Source: JAGVJT01 sp964513205 (GTDB taxonomy: Bacteria; Pseudomonadota; Gammaproteobacteria; Legionellales; Legionellaceae). Taken from it: 64,000 nucleotides of DNA. The stretch is taken from assembly GCA_964513205.1 (NCBI GenBank), contig CAZELP010000002.1, positions 1 through 64,000 of the forward strand, written 5' to 3'. The notes under the pieces were generated by a model, which searched no databases, was not told where the DNA came from, and saw only the letters and a program-made list of their open reading frames with translations. How positions within the stretch are numbered: the first letter of the stretch is position 1; each line of letters begins with the position of its first letter. A program made the position numbers and the translations under genes. Below, piece by piece: positions 27,671 to 37,056 of this stretch.

Positions 27671-28291
27671 ATGGCTAGATATTTAGGTCCAAAATGTAAA
27701 CTTTCACGACGTGAAGGTACAGATTTATTATTGAAAAGTGGTGTAAGAGATCATAAATCCAAGTGTAAAGCAGAGAAAAAACCAGGACAGCATGGTGATA
27801 AAGGCTCTAGACTGGGTGATTACGGTTTGCAATTGCGTGAAAAACAAAAAATTCGCCGTATTTATGGGGTTCTTGAGCGTCAATTTAGAAATTACTACAA
27901 AAAAGCTGCGGCTAAGAAAGGCGCTACAGGTGAAAACCTAGCTGTTTTGTTGGAAAGTCGTTTAGACAACGTTGTCTATCGCATGGGATTTGCCAGCACG
28001 CGTTCTGAAGCAAGACAACTTGTTTCACACAAAGGCATTATGGTCAATGGACAGTTGGTGAACATTCCTTCGTATCTTGTTTCTCCTGGCGATCAAATCT
28101 CTGTGAGAGAAAAAGCGCGAGGACAAGCACGTGTTGTTGCTGCACTGGCGATTTCTGAACAGCGCAATACTTGTGATTGGATAACTGTTGATGCTTCGGC
28201 GTTCAAAGGCACTTTCACCGCCGTACCTACTTTGGAAGATTTATCCGGCGTATTTAACGTGAATTTGGTCGTTGAACTTTATTCTAAGTAA
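27671..28291 (+). CDS. rpsD: 30S ribosomal protein S4
   Basis: S4 starts 30S assembly and in E. coli represses the alpha operon. The 206-aa product starts MARYLGPKCKLSRREGTDL and has the S4 RNA-binding domain ESRLDNVVYRMGFASTRSEA near residue 97. The length equals the E. coli protein. Confidence 0.98.
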   Translation: MARYLGPKCKLSRREGTDLLLKSGVRDHKSKCKAEKKPGQHGDKGSRLGDYGLQLREKQKIRRIYGVLERQFRNYYKKAAAKKGATGENLAVLLESRLDNVVYRMGFASTRSEARQLVSHKGIMVNGQLVNIPSYLVSPGDQISVREKARGQARVVAALAISEQRNTCDWITVDASAFKGTFTAVPTLEDLSGVFNVNLVVELYSK

Positions 28292-28309
28292 GATCTGGAG
28301 TATAACCCA

Positions 28310-29302
28310 ATGTATACTGATATTAATGAGATGTTAACGCCAAGCGTGCTTAAGGTACAGTTTGATGCTCCGAATCATAGTCGTGTCGTCCTTGAGCCGC
28401 TTGAGCGTGGCTTTGGGCATACTTTAGGAAATGCGCTAAGACGAATTTTGATTTCATCAATGCCTGGTGCTGCGATAACAGAAGTTCTGATTGATGGTGT
28501 TTTGCACGAATACAGCACAATCGAAGGTGTAGAAGAAGATGTTGTGAATATTCTTCTTAATCTGAAAGAAGTTGCGGTAAAAATGACAGCAGGTTCATCT
28601 GCTACGCTGACGCTTTCTAAAGAAGGTCCATGCCAAGTTACGGCGGGTGATATTCAATTGACTCACGGTGTAGAAATTGTGAATCCAGAGCTTGTGATTG
28701 CGAATCTAAATGAGCGAGGCAAGCTTTCGATGACACTTACAGTGGAGTCGGGTGTAGGATTTCACTCTACGGATACTTTTGTTCGAAAATTTGAAGAAGA
28801 GGGCACAACCAAGTCGATAGGAAAGCTGAAAATCGACAACACGTTCTCTCCGGTGAAAAAAGCATCATACACTGTTGAAAATACGCGCGTAGAAAATAGA
28901 ACTGATTTGGATAAACTGACCATTGATCTGCAAACCAATGGCACGTTAGATCCAGAGGAAGCCATTCGCATTTCTGCTAGCATTCTTCAAAGACAATTAC
29001 ACGCGTTTGTCGACATGCGCTTTGAAGAGTCTCAATCTGTGAAAAAAGAAACGAATTCTTTTGACCCTGCATTATTGAAATCAGTAGATGATCTTGAGTT
29101 GACTGTTCGTTCTGCAAATTGCCTGAAAGCAGAAAATATTCACTATATTGGTGATTTGGTACAGAAAACAGAAAGTGAATTATTAAAAACACCTAATCTG
29201 GGTAAAAAGTCTTTAACAGAAATAAAAGACGTTTTGGCTGCTCGTTCCTTGTCTTTAGGCATGAAGCTCGAAAATTGGCCGCCCGAGAATTTAGGCGAGT
29301 AA
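28310..29302 (+). CDS. rpoA: DNA-directed RNA polymerase subunit alpha
   Basis: Alpha dimerises to start RNA polymerase assembly and its C-terminal domain binds UP elements and activators. The 330-aa product has the N-terminal GFGHTLGNALRRILISSMPG and the C-terminal helix-hairpin segment TPNLGKKSLTEIKDVLAARSL. It lies between rpsD and rplQ, 18 bases from each. Confidence 0.98.
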   Translation: MYTDINEMLTPSVLKVQFDAPNHSRVVLEPLERGFGHTLGNALRRILISSMPGAAITEVLIDGVLHEYSTIEGVEEDVVNILLNLKEVAVKMTAGSSATLTLSKEGPCQVTAGDIQLTHGVEIVNPELVIANLNERGKLSMTLTVESGVGFHSTDTFVRKFEEEGTTKSIGKLKIDNTFSPVKKASYTVENTRVENRTDLDKLTIDLQTNGTLDPEEAIRISASILQRQLHAFVDMRFEESQSVKKETNSFDPALLKSVDDLELTVRSANCLKAENIHYIGDLVQKTESELLKTPNLGKKSLTEIKDVLAARSLSLGMKLENWPPENLGE

Positions 29303-29320
29303 TCATTAGGAGTATTTGTT

Positions 29321-29716
29321 ATGCGACACCGTAATGTAGGACGCCATTTTGGCAGAACCAGTAGTCATCGAAAAGCGATGTTTACGAACCTATCTTGTGC
29401 GTTAATTGAGCACGAGTTGATTAGAACAACTTTGCCAAAAGCAAAAGAGCTTCGTCGATATGTTGAGCCGTTGATCACTGCAAGTAAAGCAGATTCAGTG
29501 ACGTCTCGACGTTATGTTTTTGATAGACTTCGTTCTAAAGAAGCTGTTGGAAAATTGTTTACCGTTTTGGGTCCTCGTTATACTGAGCGTCCTGGTGGTT
29601 ATCTGCGTATTTTGAAGTGTGGATTTAGACCTGGTGATAACGCGCCAATGGCGATTGTTGAGCTTGTGGATAGACCTACTGAAACAGTTGATGATGAAGA
29701 GAATTCAGAAGCATAA
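29321..29716 (+). CDS. rplQ: 50S ribosomal protein L17
   Basis: L17 lies at the base of the 50S subunit. The 131-aa product starts MRHRNVGRHFGRTSSHRKAM. It is the last gene of the ribosomal run and is followed within 20 bases by a strong terminator. Confidence 0.98.
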   Translation: MRHRNVGRHFGRTSSHRKAMFTNLSCALIEHELIRTTLPKAKELRRYVEPLITASKADSVTSRRYVFDRLRSKEAVGKLFTVLGPRYTERPGGYLRILKCGFRPGDNAPMAIVELVDRPTETVDDEENSEA

Positions 29717-29732
29717 TTTCTTTCTCTTCTTT

Positions 29733-29756
29733 AAAAGGGCCTTGGCCCTTTTTTTT
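29733..29756 (+). terminator. Intrinsic terminator after rplQ
   Basis: AAAAGGGC and GCCCTTTT form an eight-pair stem around a CTTG loop and run into an uninterrupted T tract. This ends the ribosomal transcription units and separates them from the AT-rich accessory genes that follow. Confidence 0.9.
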
Positions 29757-29981
29757 CGTCTATCTTTTTGTTTTTAGAGAGTTTATTTAATTTAGGCTCT
29801 TGCCCATTCTTTAAATTCAAGATAATCTTTTATGAGAGTACTTCGAAGATTTTGTTGTTCAAATGCAGCGTTGAAGTGCTGCTTAAGTTGTTATCTATTC
29901 TAATATTAAGCGCTATTTCTTTACTGCTCCAGCAAATTTTCGAAGACATTCATCAGAAGACATTTTACATAGGGATATTAT

Positions 29982-30755
29982 ATGATACCAAGAGAACAGT
30001 TACTGGATGCAATCCGCTTGAAGCTCAATCAGTTAGACGCATTTAAATTTCTGAATGTAAAAAGCTCTTTTGAGGCATTGGAAAAAAAAGTTAAAGAACT
30101 GTCTCTGCAAAAAAACGAATCTCAAAAACGCACACTATCGACATTGGATGAAATGTTGGAAATTTCACTAGATGATGGTTTGTCTCTTGAAAAGGCTCTT
30201 TCGAATCAAAAATTATTTGATTCGTTTTATCGTGAGTTAGCCAACGCTGTATCTGGTTTTAATAATGCGCCGCCTTATCTCTTAAGTACGATTGATGCTG
30301 CACGCCTCTGTGAGCTGGCTAAAAATGGCAATCTTGAAGCGATAAAAAAAGAAAAGATCTCCGCTTATCGTGTGAATCAAATTGTTTCTTGGGCTGTCAC
30401 CAGTGCCCCTGCTACTTATTTAGGTTGTTATAATGCGTTGATGATTGCAGTTTCTCATCGTCAAACCGAAGTTGTTCAATATTTTATTGAGCAACTAGGT
30501 GGACAGTTAAATGTAATGGGAGGGCGTTTAAATAATTTTTCTGTTGTTGATTGCGCGAATGAAGAGGGTGTTTTTTTTGGGGAAAAAGATGAAAGCTTAG
30601 TCTCTTATCTGGACGGTATTAAACGGAATGGTGTTCCCACACAACGACCACGATACTCTTATAAAGATGCATTGACAGGTCTGAGTTTCTTCAATTCAGC
30701 AGCCGCTCATCCTGCTACATCTGAACCTTCATTTTTGAATACGAAGCCAATTTAA
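29982..30755 (+). CDS. Ankyrin-like accessory protein, possible effector
   Basis: I do not recognise a specific family for this 257-aa protein. A helical, lysine-rich N-terminal part (residues 40-60, coiled-coil-like) is followed by ankyrin-like helix pairs: DAARLCELAKNGNLEAIKKE near residue 106, and YNALMIAVSHRQTEVVQYFI near residue 148. No signal peptide or membrane segment is seen. It lies between the terminator of the ribosomal operons and a YopJ-like gene, in DNA clearly richer in A+T than its left neighbours. A Dot/Icm-type effector is a reasonable guess in a Legionella-like genome but is unproven. Confidence 0.6.
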   Translation: MIPREQLLDAIRLKLNQLDAFKFLNVKSSFEALEKKVKELSLQKNESQKRTLSTLDEMLEISLDDGLSLEKALSNQKLFDSFYRELANAVSGFNNAPPYLLSTIDAARLCELAKNGNLEAIKKEKISAYRVNQIVSWAVTSAPATYLGCYNALMIAVSHRQTEVVQYFIEQLGGQLNVMGGRLNNFSVVDCANEEGVFFGEKDESLVSYLDGIKRNGVPTQRPRYSYKDALTGLSFFNSAAAHPATSEPSFLNTKPI

Positions 30756-30970
30756 ACATCGTCATTCATTTTTCGAGATAGGGGCTTATGATAAGACCAA
30801 ACCAGGTCGAGTCAATAGCCTCTAACATTTAGTTTTTCTCTTCACTTCAACCGATGGTTCATGAGATGAACTCTTCTTTTCTTTTAACCCATTTATCTTG
30901 ACAGCCTCCCCCAAAAAACACTAAAATGATCTTTTTTAGTACACAGTGTTTTTATTTTTGGAGATGAATT

Positions 30971-32692
30971 TTGCATTTTTTATTAAAACAAGATTTGGAA
31001 CGAAGTCGAATACATGTCAAAACCCACGCTCTTGCGGAAGAGTCAATGCGTGTTATCCTTGAAGCTTTTCGTCCAAGTCTATCATCTCCCTCGATTGTCA
31101 AAGTAAAGAATTTGTTGCCTTCTTTAGAAAAATTACATGACAAAAAAGTAGCAACACATGAACAATGGATCTTAGAAACAGGTTCTCGTTCTCTTCTTAA
31201 TGCTGATGATGTAGGCAGTATTCATTATTCCGCTCTGGATGTTTTTTGTGATGAAAATGGGAAAATTTTAGTCATTGTTGCCGATCATTATCATGGTCGA
31301 TTTTATAATAGCTTTAGAGAAGAGTATAAAACTTTAAAAGTTCCCGTTGATTTTATATTACTGGGAGGCTCCCTGTATCAAGCAGACTCCAATCACTGCT
31401 TTATTTTCTCTCTAAATCATTTGTTGACTACGGCAAAAGATGAGAGTTTCTATCCTTTTTTCAAGAGTAGGCTGTCGACATTATCTCTTAAGTATGCTTC
31501 TGAAAAAGATTCTGAAATGGGGGGGGTAAAAATCTATCTTTGTCCTTGGCATGAGCTATTGCCGGCATACAATTTGTGTGCACAGAGCTTTAGCGCGATT
31601 ACGAGTTATGTTGATCATGTGAGATGTTTAGATGACAAGGAAATTAATATAACGGCAAAAAACGAATCCAAAACTCTTGTTGATGCTGAGTTTGATATTC
31701 AACTTGCAAAGTCATTGGATTGTAATCAAGATGGCAAAATCCAAAACCTTGCAATTGAGCAAAAAGCAATTTATTTTTCTGAAGTCGCAAGTGCATTTAT
31801 TGAAAGTAAGACAAGCGACGAATTGATTGAAATTTGTTATAAAAATGACTATTTTCAAGTTTATGACATGTTTAAGGCATCAAAACAAACGGAAAGAAAA
31901 CTATCCATCGAACAGACCTCTCACCCTTTGTTGAAATTATTTTTTTCGAATCAGTTTTTGTTGAATATATTCCTTGTTGGCTTTTCTTCTCAAAAAAAGA
32001 CAATGTTAAAGTCAATTCAATTGTTTTATACGGTGTTGGTTCACAAATCTTTTATAAAAGCGAGCGAGATAAATTTAATCGACCCTATAGAAATATTCAA
32101 ATTGTTGACCAATAGTGATGGAAAAACATTACAGTTAAATAATCAAACGTTGGAAATTGCTTATAAAAATATTGATGTACTGACAAAATTGATCCAATCT
32201 TTGAGTGCATACCCCTCCTTGAAATTTAACAAAAATGCCATTAAAGATCTTTTTGTCATGAAAAATGCAGATCTGTTTTTTTCTTTTTCTCCAAACGGAA
32301 ACTCTTCCAGCTCAAGTTGTGCAGCTGGAGTGATTGAGTTTTTCCCTCTTAGAAGACTTTATATTGCTGGGCAGATTGATAATGAATTTTTATCATCAAT
32401 TCAACTCGATAAGTTAAAAAAGGTTTACATAGATAACGATGCGATGCAATTATCAGATGAAGCGTTAAAAGAGAAAATTTTAACTTTGCCAATCTTTAAA
32501 GAAACTTTGACTATGCAGACGTTTAAAGAAGCCGCATCTTCTCCCGATTCTGTTGCGTGCGACAATCTTGAGTCAGTAATTCCTAGAAAAGATTTTTCGT
32601 GTCGCCGAACTCTTTTTTCTCCATTGAGTGAGATTGAGAAAGAAATTGACTCAGCAGAATCCGAAAATGATACAATATCGCTTTATGTGTAG
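30971..32692 (+). CDS. YopJ/C55-like acetyltransferase-type protein, putative effector
   Basis: The 573-aa protein starts at TTG 30971, seven bases after GGAG; no in-frame ATG lies nearby. Its N-terminal third resembles the YopJ family (clan CE), which acetylates host kinases. H85 sits in HYSALDVF, D105 in VIVADHYH, and C143 in QADSNHCFIFSLNHL. The spacing and order (His, acidic, Cys followed by a hydrophobic helix) parallel YopJ His109, Glu128 and Cys172. Residues 240-573 are unrecognised. The C-terminus is rich in acidic residues (EIEKEIDSAESEND), like Dot/Icm translocation signals. The family assignment is pattern recognition, not a search result. Confidence 0.55.
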   Translation: MHFLLKQDLERSRIHVKTHALAEESMRVILEAFRPSLSSPSIVKVKNLLPSLEKLHDKKVATHEQWILETGSRSLLNADDVGSIHYSALDVFCDENGKILVIVADHYHGRFYNSFREEYKTLKVPVDFILLGGSLYQADSNHCFIFSLNHLLTTAKDESFYPFFKSRLSTLSLKYASEKDSEMGGVKIYLCPWHELLPAYNLCAQSFSAITSYVDHVRCLDDKEINITAKNESKTLVDAEFDIQLAKSLDCNQDGKIQNLAIEQKAIYFSEVASAFIESKTSDELIEICYKNDYFQVYDMFKASKQTERKLSIEQTSHPLLKLFFSNQFLLNIFLVGFSSQKKTMLKSIQLFYTVLVHKSFIKASEINLIDPIEIFKLLTNSDGKTLQLNNQTLEIAYKNIDVLTKLIQSLSAYPSLKFNKNAIKDLFVMKNADLFFSFSPNGNSSSSSCAAGVIEFFPLRRLYIAGQIDNEFLSSIQLDKLKKVYIDNDAMQLSDEALKEKILTLPIFKETLTMQTFKEAASSPDSVACDNLESVIPRKDFSCRRTLFSPLSEIEKEIDSAESENDTISLYV

Positions 32693-32704
32693 GATATAAG
32701 AGAT

Positions 32705-33370
32705 ATGGAAGCAAGTGACGACAATCTGGGCGCTCTCGTCCGCATTCTGAGTAAATTTTCTGTTTTGAACTCGGGCATTCAAGACGAGGAAAAGCTAGAG
32801 TCGCTACCGCATTTAGAAAATAACAGTGAAGATACGCCCTTTACCAAATACGATGTTTTGAGTTATGAAGACATGAATGATATCATCGATTTTTTTGGAA
32901 ATAATGATGAAGAAATCGAAGGGTATTTTGAGTCGGAAGAACATGAGTTGACAAGTGATGCGGATGAAGAATTAAGTTTGTTCTCTGATGATGATTTATT
33001 AGATCAAAAAATAGAACGCATGATAGAGATTGCGCTGCGAACTTATCAAACGCGATATGTATATAAGACCTATTTAAATGCTTATCACGAAAAAGTCAAC
33101 GGGGTTTCCGAAGAAGAAGTTTCAAACTATGAAGCAAAGTATAAGATGCTACTTTGGCTTTTCCAAGTCGGGTATGCTCAATTCTATAAGCTCCATCTGG
33201 AATCGTGTCTATCAGACGAGCAACTGAGCGAAAAAGCAATAAAATTACTGGATGGATATGAGAATGAAAATGATCTTTCTGGATTTTCTGCTTATTTAAG
33301 TGAACATTTTCAAACTTTAACCCAAGAGTTAGAACAAAACAACAAAGCGCACGAGCAGAGACCCGGCTAA
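32705..33370 (+). CDS. Acidic protein of unknown function
   Basis: This 221-aa protein has no family that I recognise. It is very acidic in residues 30-105 (runs such as DEEIEGYFESEEHE and SDADEELSLFSDDD) and helical towards the C-terminus, ending LTQELEQNNKAHEQRPG. It starts 13 bases after the YopJ-like gene, so the two are co-transcribed and it may be a partner, chaperone or second effector. No signal peptide is present. It converges with the barrel-protein gene 37 bases on. Confidence 0.6.
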   Translation: MEASDDNLGALVRILSKFSVLNSGIQDEEKLESLPHLENNSEDTPFTKYDVLSYEDMNDIIDFFGNNDEEIEGYFESEEHELTSDADEELSLFSDDDLLDQKIERMIEIALRTYQTRYVYKTYLNAYHEKVNGVSEEEVSNYEAKYKMLLWLFQVGYAQFYKLHLESCLSDEQLSEKAIKLLDGYENENDLSGFSAYLSEHFQTLTQELEQNNKAHEQRPG

Positions 33371-33406
33371 ATGGGAATGGTAGTGCTGCAATCACATATT
33401 GTGAGT

Positions 33407-34210
33407 TTAGATATGATGGGCGCTCAACTTAGATGCTCCACTATCAAATGAATAGGATAAGCGAAGGAAAAACTCATTTGCTTGCACTGCGCCTTTCCAG
33501 GGTGTTAAAAGATTGGTGCCATCTAGAACAAAATTTTGTGATGTGAATGTGCCGCCATTGTAGTAGCGGTATCCTGCCTCTAATGAAAAATTGGATTGAT
33601 TATAAAGTCTTAATCCTGCTGATGCTTGACCCGAGAGAGACGTTCTAAAATTATCTAGTGCATAAGAAACATAGAATCCGTCCGGTTTTAGGGATTTAAA
33701 GTTACTCATCGTATTGAAACTGACACCAAGCCCTCCACCAATAAATGGCTCTATAAAGTATTCATGCCCCATCTTATAGACCAACATATCGGGGAAAGCG
33801 GCTCCGTGTAAATAAGCATTCACCATTAATGAATTGCTCTCTAAATTAAAATTACGCGTCACATTACCGACAAAAAAACTTGCATCACGTTTAGGAGGGG
33901 TTTGGTATCTTGAATAACTGTATTTTGGGCGGTAGATGTATTCAACATCTGCACTCAATAGTGGAGAAACCTGATAACCTAGCGCAACAGAATACAATGC
34001 AGTAGAGCCCAATGCTGCGTTATAACCTTGTGGGGCTGCATCCCAAAATACAGGATCTGCGTATATATCCGATGTGAGAGAATAGCTGCCACCACTGCCT
34101 ACGTTGACATAGACCATTGGCGAAAACTCGGATGAGTCTGAGCCCATGTTTCCTGCAAAACTGTTAAATGTGACCATTGAAAAAAAGAGCAAGCGTTTCA
34201 ATTTATCCAA
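33407..34210 (-). CDS. Outer-membrane beta-barrel protein
   Basis: The 267-aa product starts with a signal peptide (MDKLKRLLFFSMVTFNSFAG). Alternating polar and aromatic strands follow, such as YSVALGYQVSPLLSADVEYIYRP, written here in parts as strands near residues 70-95, and FSLEAGYRYYN near residue 208. It closes with the strand FFLRLSYSF, the terminal-aromatic pattern recognised by the Bam complex, with a short extra tail. It is probably an 8-stranded surface protein of the Legionella outer-membrane type. The exact function is unknown. Confidence 0.75.
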   Translation of the reverse strand: MDKLKRLLFFSMVTFNSFAGNMGSDSSEFSPMVYVNVGSGGSYSLTSDIYADPVFWDAAPQGYNAALGSTALYSVALGYQVSPLLSADVEYIYRPKYSYSRYQTPPKRDASFFVGNVTRNFNLESNSLMVNAYLHGAAFPDMLVYKMGHEYFIEPFIGGGLGVSFNTMSNFKSLKPDGFYVSYALDNFRTSLSGQASAGLRLYNQSNFSLEAGYRYYNGGTFTSQNFVLDGTNLLTPWKGAVQANEFFLRLSYSFDSGASKLSAHHI

Positions 34211-34359
34211 TCCTTGGTTACTTTAGTCATCCATTGTTTGCAAGCATATCATGCGATGAACTGTTTTCGTAAGTCCTGAATTTATAAAAAATGAAATCTA
34301 AACGAGTTTATTCTGGCAATAGAGATGAAAAGAGAATAAATGTATAGCTGTGTTGAGCC

Positions 34360-34385
34360 TTCACCTACCGTGGATGGTAGGTGAA
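34360..34385. terminator. Hairpin downstream of ssb
   Basis: A perfect ten-pair inverted repeat, TTCACCTACC with GGTAGGTGAA around a six-base loop, lies 18 bases past the ssb stop codon (ssb is on the minus strand). No T tract follows on either strand, so it may protect the mRNA end or act as a Rho-dependent stop rather than an intrinsic terminator. Confidence 0.45.
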
Positions 34386-34403
34386 ATGTCTGCAGATGCT
34401 TTC

Positions 34404-34883
34404 CTAAAACGGGATATCGTCATCCAGTTCGTCAAATGCATCTTGTGCTATTGATTCGAGATTGGGTGATGATGATTGCTTTGGTGCGGACGTGTATGAG
34501 GGGCGAGCCGCTTCGCGTGGTTCTTCGGCATAGTTTCCGCCACCACTTCTGCCATCAAGCATCTGAATATCACTTGCGATAATTTCGGTTGTGTAGCGGT
34601 CTTGTCCGCCCTGATCTTGCCACTTTCGCGTTCTTAGACTGCCTTCGACGTACAATTTCGCGCCTTTCTTGACATACTCGCCAGCAATTTCCCCAAGTTT
34701 ATTAAAACAGACGACCCGATGCCACTCTGTTCGTTCTTGTTTTTCACCCGTTTGCTTGTCTTTCCATGATTCTGTTGTTGCAATCGACAGTGTCGTTGCT
34801 GCATTTCCATTTGGCATGTAGCGAACGTCAGGGTCGACTCCTACATTACCAACTAAAATTACTTTATTGATTCCTCGTGCCAT
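34404..34883 (-). CDS. ssb: Single-stranded DNA-binding protein
   Basis: SSB coats single-stranded DNA and recruits repair and replication proteins. The 159-aa product begins MARGINKVILVGNVGVDPDV, has the OB-fold core (EWHRVVCFNKLGEIAGEYV), a flexible Ser/Pro-rich linker, and ends in DDDIPF, the acidic tip that binds partner proteins. GGAG precedes the start. Its transcript probably begins at a TATAAT motif in the gap behind the transporter gene. Confidence 0.97.
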   Translation of the reverse strand: MARGINKVILVGNVGVDPDVRYMPNGNAATTLSIATTESWKDKQTGEKQERTEWHRVVCFNKLGEIAGEYVKKGAKLYVEGSLRTRKWQDQGGQDRYTTEIIASDIQMLDGRSGGGNYAEEPREAARPSYTSAPKQSSSPNLESIAQDAFDELDDDIPF

Positions 34884-34958
34884 GTGTTGAACTCCATTAT
34901 GCGATATTGGATTTAGATTATATACTTAAGCGACTTTCAAATACCATACTTAGGAAAA

Positions 34959-36149
34959 TTACAAGTCTGAATTTTTTCGCTCAAAATTGGCCGTTCGATT
35001 CATCCCGATTGCAGAAACAAGCCAAAATATTGCAATGCTTGTTGTGAGGATAAAAATACCAATTGGCCCAGCTTTTTCAAAGCAAAAGCCAGCCGAAGCG
35101 CCACCGACAAAAATGCCTAAAAACTGGAAGCTAGAATAAATACCCATCGCAGTTCCCTTGTAATAAGAAGGGGCAAATTGTGCGATAAGTGAGGGTAGTT
35201 GCGCTTCAAGGAAATTGAAGGCTGTAAAATATAAAAATAATCCAATACCAATCAGCATAAGGGAGCTTGAAAGCAACATAAGCTGTGTGATAGCAAGGAT
35301 GCCGATGCAGATGGTCATCCCTTGTCTGACATTTTGTTTTCTACTGGTGTAGCGAATCAATGGAAAAACGAGAAAAAAAGAACCCAGTAAAATTGGTAAA
35401 TAGAAATACCAGGCGCTGTTGAATTGTTGTGTGTAGAAGAGTGGTTTTAACTGTTGAGGAAGATAGAAAAATAGAGCGGTCAGTAGTGCGTGTTGGCAAA
35501 AAATACCAATGTCGAGAAATAATAATGCCGGCTCTTTAAGCAACGTTTTGAAGCGTGAGAAAAGGGAGGAGCGCTCAACGGGCTGGGTTCGACTTGGTGT
35601 TGGAATGTGACGATACAAAATGAAAAAGCCCAAACAAACCAAGATGAAACTAAGCTCAAAAATTCCTTTTAAACCAAAATGCTCCGTGATAAGTGGACTG
35701 ACAACAAAAGCGAGCATAAAAGAGATCCCAATGCTCGCGCCGATAATTGCCATTGCAGTAGGACGTTCTTTTTCTACAGTCAAGTCTGCTGCAAGCGCCA
35801 TAAGCACACTTCCAATGGCCCCCATTCCTTGTAATGCTCGTGCTGCAATCATTCCATAGATGTGATCAGTCCATGCTCCGAGAAGACTGCCTATCCCAAA
35901 ACAACATAATCCTAGTGCGATGATGGGTTTTCGACCCCATCGATCGGATAAAATTCCAAACGGAATTTGTAAAAGACCTTGACTGAGGCCATATGCCCCA
36001 AGGGCAATCCCCATCAGTTCCGGAGTGGCATCTCTTAATTCCGCGGTATAAAGTGTGAAGACCGGGATTAACATAAAAAGCCCAAGCATTCGAAAAGAAA
36101 ACAAGCTTGCGATAGGAAAGATCGTTCTAAATAGGGATTGATTCATCAT
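34959..36149 (-). CDS. Major facilitator transporter, YajR-like without the C-terminal domain
   Basis: The 396-aa inner-membrane protein has 12 predicted transmembrane segments. Loop motif A is GILSDRWGRKP (near residue 64) and SFRMLGLFMLIPVFTLY opens the first helix. ALQGMGAIGSVLMALAADLT and KGTAMGIYSSFQFLG correspond closely to E. coli YajR. YajR has about 454 aa with a cytoplasmic C-terminal domain, which is absent here. Substrate unknown. It is upstream of ssb on the same strand and divergent from the fatty-acid cluster. Confidence 0.85.
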   Translation of the reverse strand: MMNQSLFRTIFPIASLFSFRMLGLFMLIPVFTLYTAELRDATPELMGIALGAYGLSQGLLQIPFGILSDRWGRKPIIALGLCCFGIGSLLGAWTDHIYGMIAARALQGMGAIGSVLMALAADLTVEKERPTAMAIIGASIGISFMLAFVVSPLITEHFGLKGIFELSFILVCLGFFILYRHIPTPSRTQPVERSSLFSRFKTLLKEPALLFLDIGIFCQHALLTALFFYLPQQLKPLFYTQQFNSAWYFYLPILLGSFFLVFPLIRYTSRKQNVRQGMTICIGILAITQLMLLSSSLMLIGIGLFLYFTAFNFLEAQLPSLIAQFAPSYYKGTAMGIYSSFQFLGIFVGGASAGFCFEKAGPIGIFILTTSIAIFWLVSAIGMNRTANFERKNSDL

Positions 36150-36237
36150 AAAACAGGTCGTGTAAAAAGACAGATACTACTGCAATTGACAGATAATGCC
36201 AATCCATGTAACTTTACCCGTCTTAAAGGAGAGGGTT

Positions 36238-36996
36238 ATGTCATCGCAAACATTACAACAAAAAGTCGCTTTAATCACTGGCGGCGCGCGCGGCATTGGT
36301 CGGGCTACAGCACTTAGATTGGCGCGTTCTGGCGCTGATATTGCCGTTGTATATTACAACAGTTCAGATGAAGCAGTTGCATTGGTCGAAGAAATACAAG
36401 CGCTCGGACGTCGGGCAATTGCAATTCAAGCAAACGTTTCTGATGCGCGTTCTGTCGATGAATTATTCGATACATTTTCTCAAACTTTTTCATCTCTTGA
36501 TATTTTGGTGAGTAATGCGGCTAGTGGTGTATTACGGCCGGCTCTTGAAATGACCACCAAGCATTGGCGTTGGTGTATGGAAACAAATGCTTTGGCATTA
36601 AATCATTTGGTTTCGAAAGGGCGTCATTTCATGTCAGCAGGAGGGCGTGTGATTGCGCTTTCTAGTTTAGGGGCTCATCGAGCAATACCTAATTACGCTT
36701 TTATTGGTGCATCTAAAGCGGCTTTAGAAGCGTTGGTGCGCTCTTTAAGTCTGGAGCTTGCTCCATTTGGAATTACTGTCAATACTATTTCTGCCGGTGT
36801 TGTTGACACCGATGCATTAAAGCATTTCCCAAATCGTGAACATTTGCTGGATGAGTATCAATCGCACTCGTTGTCAGGAAAGCCGTTACGACCCGAAGAT
36901 GTTGCCGATGCTGTTTATCTTTTATGTTTGCCAGAAGCAGGAAGGATTATTGGTCAGACCATTTTTGTTGATGATGGATATGCAGTGATGGGATAA
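36238..36996 (+). CDS. fabL: Enoyl-ACP reductase of the FabL (SDR) type
   Basis: This NAD(P)H-dependent reductase saturates the enoyl-ACP in fatty-acid elongation. The start is ATG 36238 behind AAGGAGAGG, giving 252 aa. TGGARGIG near residue 14 binds the cofactor. The active site is Y153-x6-K160 (YAFIGASK), the spacing of enoyl reductases rather than Y-x3-K of ketoreductases. NAASGVLRP and DTDALKHFPNRE match Bacillus FabL closely. It opens a six-gene cluster; 60 bases separate it from the carrier-protein gene. Confidence 0.85.
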   Translation: MSSQTLQQKVALITGGARGIGRATALRLARSGADIAVVYYNSSDEAVALVEEIQALGRRAIAIQANVSDARSVDELFDTFSQTFSSLDILVSNAASGVLRPALEMTTKHWRWCMETNALALNHLVSKGRHFMSAGGRVIALSSLGAHRAIPNYAFIGASKAALEALVRSLSLELAPFGITVNTISAGVVDTDALKHFPNREHLLDEYQSHSLSGKPLRPEDVADAVYLLCLPEAGRIIGQTIFVDDGYAVMG

Positions 36997-37056
36997 AAAA
37001 CTTATGATATACTTCCAACCATTTTGTACGGTGTGGTGTTTTAGAGGAAGAAGGCA

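Noticed and set aside
29768..30046. 92-aa frame after the rplQ terminator
   Set aside because: Very hydrophobic AT-rich translation, no ribosome site, overlaps the ankyrin-like gene.
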